Positions 1-7,579 of a stretch of 22,861 nt of DNA are shown here, piece by piece; within the stretch, counting starts at the first letter, position 1; each line of letters starts with the position of its first letter. Location of the stretch: contig JBJXHG010000064.1 of the NCBI GenBank assembly GCA_046160865.1, positions 1-22,861 on the forward strand. The letters run 5' to 3'. This DNA comes from JBJXHG01 sp046160865. Lineage in GTDB: Bacteria; Planctomycetota; UBA1135; GCA-002686595. Position numbers and translations under genes: made by a program. The notes under the pieces were generated by a model that saw only the letters and a program-made list of their open reading frames with translations, was not told the origin of the DNA and made no database searches.

Positions 1-1
1 C

Positions 2-310
2 GCCGAGCGGGACCTGACCGCCTGGCTCGGCAATCCCATGCAGCGCGCGGCGAACGAAGCGCTTTACTCCCTCGCGCCGGCAGTCCGAAAAGTGCCGCAA
101 GCAACTCACCCCGAGCTGCTCGCGCACTGGCGAAACCTGTCCACGTCCGACCACCTCTACTACATGTGTACGAAGTGGTTCTCCGACGGCGACGTGCACA
201 AGTACTTCAGCCCGTATGCGAGCCCGCACGACGCGTTCATCGCCTTCATGAACGTCGTCGACGACCTCGGACGCCGAGTCGCACGCGCCTCCGTACCCGA
301 GAAGAAATAG
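2..310 (+). CDS. GH57 alpha-amylase-like glycoside hydrolase, C-terminal end (5' truncated by window)
   Basis: The reading frame is open from base 2, so the gene starts upstream of the window; the ATG at 38 is internal. The visible 102 residues match the end of bacterial GH57 alpha-amylase/4-alpha-glucanotransferase-like proteins. They carry the DLTAWLGN motif, then SDHLYYMCTKWFSDGDVHKY and SPHDAFIAFMNVVDDL, a signature I recognise from the helical C-terminal part of this family. GH57 enzymes cleave or transfer alpha-1,4-glucans in the cytoplasm. The catalytic beta/alpha barrel lies outside the window, so the exact reaction cannot be judged. The TAG stop is followed after nine bases by the synthase-phosphorylase gene in the same frame, which argues for co-transcription in an alpha-glucan operon. 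Confidence 0.85.
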   Translation, partial: AERDLTAWLGNPMQRAANEALYSLAPAVRKVPQATHPELLAHWRNLSTSDHLYYMCTKWFSDGDVHKYFSPYASPHDAFIAFMNVVDDLGRRVARASVPEKK

Positions 311-319
311 GTATCTCCA

Positions 320-3300
320 TTGCAGCAGGCTCCGTACACGCTCTTCGAAGTCTCGTGGGAAGTTTGTAACAAGGTCGGCGGCATCCACACCGTCGTCTCG
401 ACGAAGGCGAAGACCCTCGTCGAGCGCTTTGGCGACGAGTACGTCGCGATCGGACCTTGGCTGCTCTCCGACTCGCAATCGGCCGACACGTTCGAGCCCG
501 ACGGTTCCTTCCACGAGTTCAGCGAAGCGTGCCGCGCGATGGGGATCCCCGTGCGCGTCGGGCGCTGGAAGATCCCGGGCAGCCCGCGCACGATCCTGGT
601 CGAGTTCTCGAGCTTGTTCGCGAAGAAGGACGAGATCCTCGCCAAGCTCTGGGAGAACTACAAAGTCGACTCGCTCTTCGGCGAATGGGACTACGTCGAG
701 CCCGTGCTCTTCGGTCACGCGGCCGGACTCGTGATCGAGAAGTGGCACGAGGAATTCGTCGCGCCCGAGCGCAAGCGCGCGGTCGCGCAATTCCACGAGT
801 GGATGGTGGGTTCCGGCATGCTCTACCTGAAGAGCAATCTGCCGGAGATCGGCACCGTCTTCACGACGCACGCCACGATCCTCGGGCGCTCGATCTCGTC
901 GAGCGGCCTCACGCCGGAAGCCGGACTGCGCGGTCGCACGCCCGACGAAGCCGCGAACCAGATCGGCATTCGCTCGAAGCACTCGATCGAGAGCACGTGC
1001 GCGCGCGAGTCGGACGTGTTCACGACGGTGAGCGGGATCACGGCGACCGAAGCGGAGCTCTTCTTCCGCCGGCGCGCCGATCCGCTCCTTCCGAACGGCA
1101 TCGACCTCGACGTCATCGACGAGCTCGCGGGCAACACCTCGCGCGCGGAAGCCGAAGGCGCGCTGCGCAACCTCGCGCACCGTTTCCTCGGCGAGAACGC
1201 CGACGACGCCGCGCTCCTGTGCATCTCCGGTCGCTACGAGTACCACAACAAGGGCATCGACCTGCTCGTCGACACGCTCGGTCTCGTGAACTCACGGCCC
1301 GGCCGCAAGATCGTCCTGTTCGTGCTCGTGCCGGCCGGCAACTCCGGTATCAAGAGCGAACTGCTCGGTCGGCTGAAGCAGCCGATCGGCGAGATCACGA
1401 GCCCGATGGGGCTCTCCACGCACAACTTGTTCGACGCCGAGCACGACCCGCTGCACCAGCATTGCGCGCGCCTCGGTCTCTCCAACGCGCGCGGCTCGCG
1501 CGTGAAGGTCGTGCAGATCCCGATCTACTTCAACAAGAGCGACGCGCTCTTGAACTTGCCGTACGAAGCGATCCTGCGCGCGATGGATCTGTCGTGCTTC
1601 CCGTCGTTCTACGAGCCGTGGGGCTACACGCCGGAAGAGAGCTTGGCGGTCGGCGTTCCGACCGTGACGACGGACTGCGCGGGCTTCGGCCGCTGGGCGC
1701 GCGAGCAAAAGCTCGCGCCCGAGCACGGCGTGTTCGTCTTGCCGCGCGAGACGGTGACGTACAAGGAAGCGAGCGAGCGCCTGGCGAGCATCGTCGAGGC
1801 GTTCGTCAACGAGAAGCGCGACCGCGAGGCGCTGGCGCAGATCTGCCGCACGACGGCGCGCATGACGGCGTGGTCCGATCTCGTGCAGCGCTACTACACC
1901 GCGTTCGAAGCGTCGATCGCGCGTGCGGTCGAGCGCAAGGCCGCCGCCGGCCCGTCGTCGTTCCGCGCGAAGGCGCGCGTGTCGCTCGTGCCTGCGCCGC
2001 AGGGCAACAAGCCGCGCCTGATGCGCTTCGACGTGGCGGCGTCGATTCCCGAAACGTTGAAGGGGCTCGAGCGCCTGTCGCGCAACTTCTGGTGGTCGTG
2101 GGATGCGGAAGCGACCGCTCTGTTCCGCGAGCTCTTCCCGGCGAAGTGGGAAACGAGCGGCCACAACGCGACGAGCTTCCTGCGCGACATCTACCCCGAG
2201 GACTTGAAGAAGCACGCCTCCGACGGCGCGTACGTCACGCGGCTGAAGAAGGTACTCGCGCGCTTCGATGCGTACATGGCGCGGGCGGCGGAGTACAAGC
2301 TCGACGGCGGCGGCGCGCTCTCGACGAAGCATCCGGTCGCATACTTCTGCGCCGAGTTCGGCGTGCACGAGTCGCTGCGCATCTACAGCGGCGGTCTCGG
2401 AATCCTCGCCGGTGACCACCTGAAGTCGGCCAGCGACCTCGGCCTGCCGCTCGTCGGCGTCGGCCTCTTCTATCGCAACGGCTACCTGAAGCAGCGGCTG
2501 ACCGCCGCCGGTGAGCAGCTCGCGATGGAGATCGACAACGAGGCGAGCAATCTCCCGCTCGAGCTCGTGCTCGACGAGAACCAGAAGCCGCTCGAGATCG
2601 TGCTGCAGCTGCCGAGCTCGAGTCTCGTGCTGCGCACGTGGCGCGTGCGCGTCGGCCGGGTGAATCTCTACCTGCTCGATTCGAACGTGCCCGAGAACCG
2701 GCCCGAGGACCGCGAGATCACGCGCCAGCTGTACGGCGGCGATCACGAGACGCGGCTGCGGCAAGAAATCGTGCTCGGCCGCGGCGGCGCGCGCCTGCTC
2801 GACCGCTTGGGTCTCGAGCCGGCCGTCTACCACATCAACGAAGGTCACGCGGCGTTCCTCGCGCTCGAGCGCGTCGCGCGTCTCTTGCGCGAGCAGGGTC
2901 TGACGTTCGACGAAGCGCGCGAGCTCGTGCGCGCGACGACCGTGTTCACGACGCACACGCCGGTGCCGGCCGGGCACGACCGCTTCGGCGAGGACCTGAT
3001 GCGGCGCTATTTCTCCGACGCGGCGAACTGGGTCGGCGTGCCGTGGGAGCGCTTCTGCGCGCTCGGCCAAGGCGACGAGGACCGTGGCGCGTTCAACATG
3101 ACGTATCTGGCGATGAACTTCGCCGCGTTCGTGAACGGCGTGAGCAAGCTGCACGGCCAAGTCAGCAAGAAGCTGCTCCATCCGTTCTGGCCGCGCCTGC
3201 TCGAGAGCGAAGTTCCGGTGCACGCGATCACGAACGGCATCCACTTGCCGACGTGGACCGATCCCTCGATCCACGCCGTGCTGTGCGCGAACGATCCGCT

Positions 3301-4561
3301 CGTCGACGGCCGCGACTTCGAGATCGCGGCGACGAAGCTCGACGGCGCGGCGTTCTGCGGCGCGAAGCGCAAGGCGAAGCAACGCCTGATGCAGCGTATC
3401 CGCGGCGACCTCGAGAAGAGCTTCGTCGACCGTCACGACAGCCCGTCGATCCTGCACCGCATGCTCGACGGACTCGACGAGAAGGCGCTGTGGATCGGCT
3501 TCGCGCGCCGCTTCGCTCCGTACAAGCGCGCCGCGCTGCTGTTCCGCGACATGGCGCGCTTGAAGGCGCTCTTGAACTCGACCGATCGACCCGTGCGCGT
3601 CGTGTTCGCCGGCAAGGCGCACCCGAACGACAAGCACGGCCAAGAGATCCTGAAGCGCGTCGTCGAGCTCACGCGCCAAGACGAGTTCATCGGGAAGGTC
3701 TTCTTCCTCGAGGAGTACGACATCGACCTCGCGCGCTATCTCGTGCAGGGCGTCGACGTGTGGCTGAACAATCCGGTGCGTCCGCTCGAGGCGAGCGGCA
3801 CGTCCGGCATGAAGGTCGCCGCGAACGGCGGGCTCAACCTGTCCGTGCTCGACGGCTGGTGGATCGAGGCCTACGACGGCAAGAACGGCTGGGCCATCGG
3901 CGGCGGGCGCGTCTATCCGAATCCGGAACTGCAGGACGAACTCGACAACAACCACTTGCTGCGGTTGCTCGAGGAGGACGTCGTGCCGTCGTACTTCGAC
4001 GGTGCGGAGGGTGGCTACTCGCGCGCGTGGGTGGAACGCGTGAAGCACGCGTTCCAGACGATCCCGGCGTACTTCAACACCGATCGCATGGTGAGCGAGT
4101 ACCGCGACCGCGCGTACGCGCACCTCGGTGCGAATTACTTCGCGCTCTCGTCGGATCGCAACGCGATGGCGCGCGCGCTGTGTCAGCGGCACAACCAAGT
4201 GCGGCGCGGCTTCAACGACGTGCGGATCCTGTCGGTGCACGTCGCGGATCTGACGGGCGTGCTCGTCGGCGACGTGGTCGACGTGCGGGTCGAGGTCGAC
4301 GCGGGCACGCTGACGCCGGACGACATCGCGCTCGAGCTCGTGCTCGGCCACACGACCGGCGGCACCGATCTGCACAATCGCGTGCTCGTGCCGCTCGAGA
4401 CGACCGGCAAGACGAAGGTCGGCGGCCCGTCCTCCGTGTTCGTCTTCGAAGGCAGCCATCGCATGGAGCGGTCGGGCAGCTTCGCGTACGGCATTCGCGT
4501 CAGCGCACGGCCGGCCGGCGACCTCGACCTCGCTCTCAAAGATCTGGTGCTCTGGGCCTGA
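320..4561 (+). CDS. Fused GT3 glycogen synthase - GT35 alpha-glucan phosphorylase (1413 aa)
   Basis: Residues 1 to about 540 are a GT3 (eukaryote/Bacteroidetes-type) glycogen synthase: LFEVSWEVCNKVGGIHTVV at the N-terminus, FTTHATILGR, SGRYEYHNKGID, and the E-X7-E catalytic pair in YEPWGYTPEE (E432, E440). Residues about 569-670 resemble the DUF3417 domain (SRNFWWSWD). Residues about 671-1413 are an alpha-glucan phosphorylase with SGGLGILAGDHLKSASDLG and the PLP-lysine motif EASGTSGMK (K1165), followed by a beta-rich C-terminal segment from about 1307. Both halves are full length for their families, so this looks like a genuine fusion of chain elongation from nucleotide sugar with phosphorolysis to glucose-1-phosphate. 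The start is TTG at 320: it is the only start codon between the upstream in-frame TAG and the conserved N-terminus. The Shine-Dalgarno sequence is weak (GAAATAGG). The site is cytoplasmic. Confidence 0.93.
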   Translation: MQQAPYTLFEVSWEVCNKVGGIHTVVSTKAKTLVERFGDEYVAIGPWLLSDSQSADTFEPDGSFHEFSEACRAMGIPVRVGRWKIPGSPRTILVEFSSLFAKKDEILAKLWENYKVDSLFGEWDYVEPVLFGHAAGLVIEKWHEEFVAPERKRAVAQFHEWMVGSGMLYLKSNLPEIGTVFTTHATILGRSISSSGLTPEAGLRGRTPDEAANQIGIRSKHSIESTCARESDVFTTVSGITATEAELFFRRRADPLLPNGIDLDVIDELAGNTSRAEAEGALRNLAHRFLGENADDAALLCISGRYEYHNKGIDLLVDTLGLVNSRPGRKIVLFVLVPAGNSGIKSELLGRLKQPIGEITSPMGLSTHNLFDAEHDPLHQHCARLGLSNARGSRVKVVQIPIYFNKSDALLNLPYEAILRAMDLSCFPSFYEPWGYTPEESLAVGVPTVTTDCAGFGRWAREQKLAPEHGVFVLPRETVTYKEASERLASIVEAFVNEKRDREALAQICRTTARMTAWSDLVQRYYTAFEASIARAVERKAAAGPSSFRAKARVSLVPAPQGNKPRLMRFDVAASIPETLKGLERLSRNFWWSWDAEATALFRELFPAKWETSGHNATSFLRDIYPEDLKKHASDGAYVTRLKKVLARFDAYMARAAEYKLDGGGALSTKHPVAYFCAEFGVHESLRIYSGGLGILAGDHLKSASDLGLPLVGVGLFYRNGYLKQRLTAAGEQLAMEIDNEASNLPLELVLDENQKPLEIVLQLPSSSLVLRTWRVRVGRVNLYLLDSNVPENRPEDREITRQLYGGDHETRLRQEIVLGRGGARLLDRLGLEPAVYHINEGHAAFLALERVARLLREQGLTFDEARELVRATTVFTTHTPVPAGHDRFGEDLMRRYFSDAANWVGVPWERFCALGQGDEDRGAFNMTYLAMNFAAFVNGVSKLHGQVSKKLLHPFWPRLLESEVPVHAITNGIHLPTWTDPSIHAVLCANDPLVDGRDFEIAATKLDGAAFCGAKRKAKQRLMQRIRGDLEKSFVDRHDSPSILHRMLDGLDEKALWIGFARRFAPYKRAALLFRDMARLKALLNSTDRPVRVVFAGKAHPNDKHGQEILKRVVELTRQDEFIGKVFFLEEYDIDLARYLVQGVDVWLNNPVRPLEASGTSGMKVAANGGLNLSVLDGWWIEAYDGKNGWAIGGGRVYPNPELQDELDNNHLLRLLEEDVVPSYFDGAEGGYSRAWVERVKHAFQTIPAYFNTDRMVSEYRDRAYAHLGANYFALSSDRNAMARALCQRHNQVRRGFNDVRILSVHVADLTGVLVGDVVDVRVEVDAGTLTPDDIALELVLGHTTGGTDLHNRVLVPLETTGKTKVGGPSSVFVFEGSHRMERSGSFAYGIRVSARPAGDLDLALKDLVLWA

Positions 4562-4570
4562 CCCTTCGCG

Positions 4571-5605
4571 ATGCCAGTGGGGCGCAACCTGCGCGCGGCG
4601 CCGAAGCTCGGCGCCGCGCAGTTCTTCCTGTCGATCGCCTGGCTCGGCTTCGCCGGTGTCGTCGTCGCGAGCGCCCTCGGTCTCTCCGCGCGCCACTTCT
4701 GGCTCGGCGAGCTGTTCGTCAATCTGCGCTGGCAGATCGGTCAGGTCGCGGCCGTGGTCGCGCTCTCCTTCGTGTGCTTGCGCGCACGCCGCCTCGCCGC
4801 GGTCTCGTTCGCGCTGGCCGTGTTCCACCTCGCGCCAGCGCTCGCGCTCTGCTCGCACCGCGAGCCGCCGCCGTGCGCGGGCCCCACGTTCACGGTCGCG
4901 AGCTCGAACCTGCTGTACTGCAACCGCGACGGCGCGAAGCTGCGCGCGTGGCTCAGGACGGACGGGCCCGACGTCATCGCGTTCTCCGAAGTGACGGGCT
5001 ACTGGTTCTCGGTGTTGCAGTCGCTCTCGGCGGAGTATCCGCACCAGTTGCTCGTGCCGCCGCACGACGTGGAGTTGGACGGAGACGAGCTCGGCCGCTC
5101 GACGTGGGGGCTCGCGCTCGTGTCGCGCTTCCCGCTCGAGAACGCGCGCGTGCACGACGAGGAGGGCTGCCCGGATCCGTTCCTCGAAGCCGACGTGCTC
5201 GTGCGCGGCGCGCGCGTGCACGTCGTCACGCTGCACCCCGAGCGTCCGGGGCGCGCCGAGCGCACGGCGCTGCGCAACGCGACGCTCGCGTACGTCGCGC
5301 GCCACGCGCGCTGGACCGACGAGTCGATCGTGCTCGGCGATCTCAACGCATCGCTGTACTCGCCGGCGTTCGCGGACTTCGTCGCAGCGGCGAGCCTTGC
5401 GGATTCGCGGCAAGGATTCGGGCGCCAGCCGACGTGGAATCCGCCGCTCGAGATCCCCGGTCGCTGGGTCGACATCGATCACGTGCTCGTGCGGCCCGGG
5501 ATCGCCGTGCTCGATCGCCGCGTCGGACCCGACGTCGGCAGTGACCACTTGCCGGTGCTCGCGCGCGTCGGCGTGATCCGCGCGAGCGCTCCGCCGCGGC
5601 CGTGA
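4571..5605 (+). CDS. Membrane-anchored endonuclease/exonuclease/phosphatase (EEP) family protein
   Basis: The 344-residue protein begins with about three hydrophobic segments (roughly 17-37, 55-71 and 75-95), followed by an EEP-fold domain. Fold signatures are SSNLLYCN (N113), VIAFSEV (E140), VTLHPERPGR (H222), LGDLNAS (D257, N259), DIDHVLVR (D301, D303) and the terminal GSDHLPV (D325, H326). These are the metal-binding and catalytic positions of the superfamily, so it is probably active. The layout resembles YafD-like membrane EEP proteins. Members cleave phosphodiesters or phosphomonoesters in nucleic acids, lipids or other molecules; the substrate cannot be read from sequence, and the domain may face either side of the membrane. 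The gene starts nine bases after the synthase-phosphorylase stop without an obvious Shine-Dalgarno motif, so it is probably co-transcribed. A functional link to glycogen is not evident. Confidence 0.85.
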   Translation: MPVGRNLRAAPKLGAAQFFLSIAWLGFAGVVVASALGLSARHFWLGELFVNLRWQIGQVAAVVALSFVCLRARRLAAVSFALAVFHLAPALALCSHREPPPCAGPTFTVASSNLLYCNRDGAKLRAWLRTDGPDVIAFSEVTGYWFSVLQSLSAEYPHQLLVPPHDVELDGDELGRSTWGLALVSRFPLENARVHDEEGCPDPFLEADVLVRGARVHVVTLHPERPGRAERTALRNATLAYVARHARWTDESIVLGDLNASLYSPAFADFVAAASLADSRQGFGRQPTWNPPLEIPGRWVDIDHVLVRPGIAVLDRRVGPDVGSDHLPVLARVGVIRASAPPRP

Positions 5606-5866
5606 GGCGCGTGTCGGGCGCCGATCGCTCCACTGTCGGACTGATTACACCCGCGTCACCCGCAGCGCACCGCGCCGCGAGCCCGCGATTTGTCCTGGTG
5701 TCCCGCCGGTAGCGCACAACTTGCGCGCGCAGTGAGCGGGGTCGCACGCACGCGTGTGCGATTGCGCATCGTCGCGCGGACGCGTGCGCACGGAACATCG
5801 TGGCGGTGACGCACGTCCATCGCTCGCGGACGCGCATCGAGCGTGCTTCCGCGAGCCGTCGTCCGT

Positions 5867-5896
5867 TCGACAGCTCGCGCGTCTCCCTGCTATCGT
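5867..5896 (+). promoter_or_regulatory. Candidate promoter for the first ECF sigma operon
   Basis: A -35-like TCGACA (5867-5872) and a -10-like TATCGT (5891-5896) are 18 bp apart, within an otherwise GC-rich stretch. A start a few bases downstream would give a leader of about 50 nt, consistent with the Shine-Dalgarno motif before the TTG at 5954. Confidence 0.35.
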
Positions 5897-5942
5897 GTCG
5901 CGCCCCCGGCAGAGGGCGTGCCTGGAGTCGTGCTCCGGGACG

Positions 5943-5949
5943 AAGGTGG
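5943..5949 (+). promoter_or_regulatory. Ribosome binding site that fixes a TTG start at 5954
   Basis: AAGGTGG lies four bases before TTG 5954. The open frame extends further upstream (ATG at 5843), but that segment has no comparable ribosome binding site and reads as low-complexity Arg/Ala/Pro sequence, so the TTG is preferred. Confidence 0.6.
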
Positions 5950-5953
5950 TGAA

Positions 5954-6628
5954 TTGAGCCCGACCCCCCCGAGCGAACCGAACGGCACACCGCGATCGCC
6001 CGCCGATCGCTTCGCTCCGTTTCCGGCGAAAGCCGTGCAGAAGGGGGAGGAGCGCTCGCTCGAGTTCCGCACGCGCCTCAGCAGTCTCGATCGCGACGCG
6101 ATGAGCCGCTTCTACGAGCTCTTCGCCGGCCGCGTGTACCACTTCGTGCGCCGCATGCTCGGCGAGGACCATCTCGCCGAGGACGTGACGCAGGACATCT
6201 TCATCCACATGCAGAAGAGCCTGCCGAGCTACGACCCGGCACGCGAGCTCTCACCGTGGGTGTTCACGATCGCGACGAACAAGGTGCGCGACTTCTGGCG
6301 CTCGCGGCGCCACTCGGATCTGCAGCACGAGCAGACGCTCGAGCCCGCGTCCGCGGCCGAGGAACTCGCGACGCTGCGCGGCGCGCCGCTGCCGGTGCTC
6401 GAACGGGAAGAGCAAGGGCGCATCCTCTCGCAGGCGATCGAGGCGCTGCCCGAAGGATTGAAGATCACGGTCCTGTTGCGCCTGTTCGAAGGGCTTTCGT
6501 TCGAATCGATCGCGTCGATCCTCGAGCGCAACGAGGACGCGATCCGCAAACGCTATTCGCGCGCGCTGGCCGAACTGCGGCGCTCGCTCGACAAGCTTCT
6601 CAGGGTCGAAGAAGGAGGACTGGCTTGA
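5954..6628 (+). CDS. ECF-type RNA polymerase sigma factor (sigma-70 family)
   Basis: This is a 224-residue protein when started at TTG 5954. Region 2 (about 46-118) shows FYELFAGRVYHFVRRMLG, the DHLAEDVTQDIFIHM helix and the SPWVFTIATNKVRDFWR DNA-melting/-10 recognition helix. Region 4 (about 155-210) shows LPEGLKITVLLRLFEGLSF, followed by an SFESIASILERNEDAIRKRYSRAL helix-turn-helix region (positions 182-205) for -35 recognition. Regions 1 and 3 are absent, as in ECF sigmas. The 45-residue N-terminal extension is Pro/Glu-rich and probably disordered. The gene overlaps the FecR-like gene at 6625 (TTG/TGA overlap), the usual arrangement of an ECF sigma with its membrane-bound regulator. Confidence 0.9.
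   Translation: MSPTPPSEPNGTPRSPADRFAPFPAKAVQKGEERSLEFRTRLSSLDRDAMSRFYELFAGRVYHFVRRMLGEDHLAEDVTQDIFIHMQKSLPSYDPARELSPWVFTIATNKVRDFWRSRRHSDLQHEQTLEPASAAEELATLRGAPLPVLEREEQGRILSQAIEALPEGLKITVLLRLFEGLSFESIASILERNEDAIRKRYSRALAELRRSLDKLLRVEEGGLA
6612..6618 (+). promoter_or_regulatory. Strong Shine-Dalgarno for the TTG start at 6625
   Basis: AAGGAGG is six bases before TTG 6625 and lies inside the end of the sigma gene. It overrides the longer open frame reaching back to 6256 and sets the start of the FecR-like protein, which probably is translationally coupled. Confidence 0.75.
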
Positions 6629-7464
6629 CGCCATTTCCGGACGAGTCCGATGCGTCGTTCGTCGACGAGCCGCTCGAGCGCGCGCTCGTGAGCGTTCAAA
6701 GGTCCGAGCCGCGCCAGGAATTCAACGCTGCGCTCCGCGCGCGCTTCCTCGACGTCGATCCGAGCGCAGCGGTCACACGCGCGGCGGCGGCTCGTCGTGT
6801 TGCCGCGCCGCGCCGCGCGCGCTGGCTCGTGCCGATCGGGATCGCGGCGGGAATCGCGCTGTTCGTGTTCGGCGGGATCGGCGAGCGCGCGCAGGCGCTC
6901 CATTGGCAGGTGCTCGACGCCGACGCGGGCGCGGAGCTCTCGGTGGACGGCGTATGGATGAGCGTCGAGGACGCGCGCACGAAGCTCTCGAGCGGCGAGC
7001 ACTTGCTCGTCACGCGCGATCTGGGCGTTCGGTTGCGCGTCGCCGACTATCTCGTGCTGGAAATCGCGCCGAGCACGCAGGTCGAGCTGTCGGCGCTCGA
7101 AACGGACGGCGACGCTCCGCAGTTCCGTCTCGATGCGAAGTACGGTCGCGTGGGCATCTGCACGGGTCCTGCGTTCCCGGGCTCCGAGCTGCTCTTGCTG
7201 ACGCCCGATCTCGAAGCGCAGATCACCGGCACCGCGTTCGTCGCGGACATCGATCCCGAGAGCACGTGCGTGTGCTGCATCGAGGGACCGGTCGTGATCC
7301 GCGCGCCGAAATCGCTCGCGGCACCCTGGACGGTCGACTCCGAACGCATGTGCCGCGTCTTCAAGGAAGACCGGAACGCTCCGAAGTGGGGGAGCGCGAA
7401 CGACGACCACAGCCGCGCGCTGCGCGCACTCAAGGCGCGCGGCGGGGCGCTCTGGAAGCAGTGA
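6625..7464 (+). CDS. Single-TM FecR-domain protein, probable anti-sigma/regulator of the upstream ECF sigma
   Basis: The protein has 279 residues. A cytoplasmic N-terminal part (1-65) is followed by one hydrophobic helix (about 67-86, WLVPIGIAAGIALFVFGGI) and a beta-rich periplasmic FecR-like region (about 95-235). That region has GVRLRVADYLVLEIAPSTQVEL, KYGRVGICT and a QITGTAFVADID strand. FecR-type proteins hold or activate their cognate ECF sigma across the membrane. An unusual Cys cluster, STCVCCIEG (C215, C217, C218), plus C179 and C243, sits in the predicted periplasmic domain and could bind metal or act as a disulfide switch (inference). The start is TTG 6625, overlapping the sigma gene stop by four bases, with AAGGAGG upstream. 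The 115-bp gap downstream carries a palindromic repeat. Confidence 0.8.
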   Translation: MTPFPDESDASFVDEPLERALVSVQRSEPRQEFNAALRARFLDVDPSAAVTRAAAARRVAAPRRARWLVPIGIAAGIALFVFGGIGERAQALHWQVLDADAGAELSVDGVWMSVEDARTKLSSGEHLLVTRDLGVRLRVADYLVLEIAPSTQVELSALETDGDAPQFRLDAKYGRVGICTGPAFPGSELLLLTPDLEAQITGTAFVADIDPESTCVCCIEGPVVIRAPKSLAAPWTVDSERMCRVFKEDRNAPKWGSANDDHSRALRALKARGGALWKQ

Positions 7465-7465
7465 C

Positions 7466-7542
7466 GCGCCAACCTGCATCTCCGACCACGTCCTGCTGCG
7501 GTCGCAGCCTCGCGACGGACGTGGTGAGAACTGCGGGCTAAC
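7466..7542. repeat. Dispersed inverted-repeat element, copy A
   Basis: The right arm (7521-7542) reads GTGGTGAGAACTGCGGGCTA followed by AC. The left arm, read on the minus strand, has GTGGTCGGAGATGCAGGTTG. Between them CCACGTCCTGCTGCGG pairs partly with CGACGGACGTGG, so the copy can fold into a hairpin with a short loop. Bases 7485-7505 are identical over 21 bp to 14670-14690 in copy B. It lies between the first FecR gene stop and the second ECF sigma gene. Confidence 0.75.
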
Positions 7543-7572
7543 ACCGCGCGTCGCGCGGCGTCCGGCTCCCCA

Positions 7573-7579
7573 GAAAGGA
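7573..7579 (+). promoter_or_regulatory. Shine-Dalgarno that favours TTG 7585 over ATG 7579
   Basis: GAAAGGA ends on the first base of ATG 7579, leaving no room for that codon, but is five bases before TTG 7585 in the same frame. Two neighbouring genes also use TTG, so 7585 may be the true start. Confidence 0.45.

Larger units (their letters stand above)
5606..5953. other. 348-bp non-coding region upstream of the first ECF sigma gene
   Basis: No convincing coding frame is seen. A hairpin at 5742-5761 (TCGCACGC pairing with GTGTGCGA around a four-base loop, one G-T pair) could terminate the upstream operon, though no T-tract follows. Further GC-rich inverted motifs with TGCGCA lie at 5763-5790. 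A housekeeping-type promoter candidate is at 5867-5896. A weaker ECF-like pair (GGAAC at 5792 and CGTCC at 5814, 17 bp apart) could reflect autoregulation but is not strong enough to call. Confidence 0.5.

Noticed and set aside
2638..5544. 968-codon open frame on the plus strand in another frame
   Set aside because: It overlaps the phosphorylase and EEP genes, which have full family motifs; its translation is Arg-rich low complexity.
1292..5548. 1418-codon open frame on the minus strand
   Set aside because: It is antisense to the glycogen fusion and EEP genes, is extremely Arg/Ala/Glu-rich and has no domain motif: a typical GC-rich shadow.
5792..5818. ECF promoter (GGAAC, 17 bp, CGTCC) upstream of the first sigma gene
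   Set aside because: The -10 half is too degenerate and such motifs are expected by chance in GC-rich DNA.
5843..5953. N-terminal extension of the first sigma factor from ATG 5843
   Set aside because: The segment has no ribosome binding site and contains the candidate promoter; AAGGTGG before TTG 5954 is the better start.
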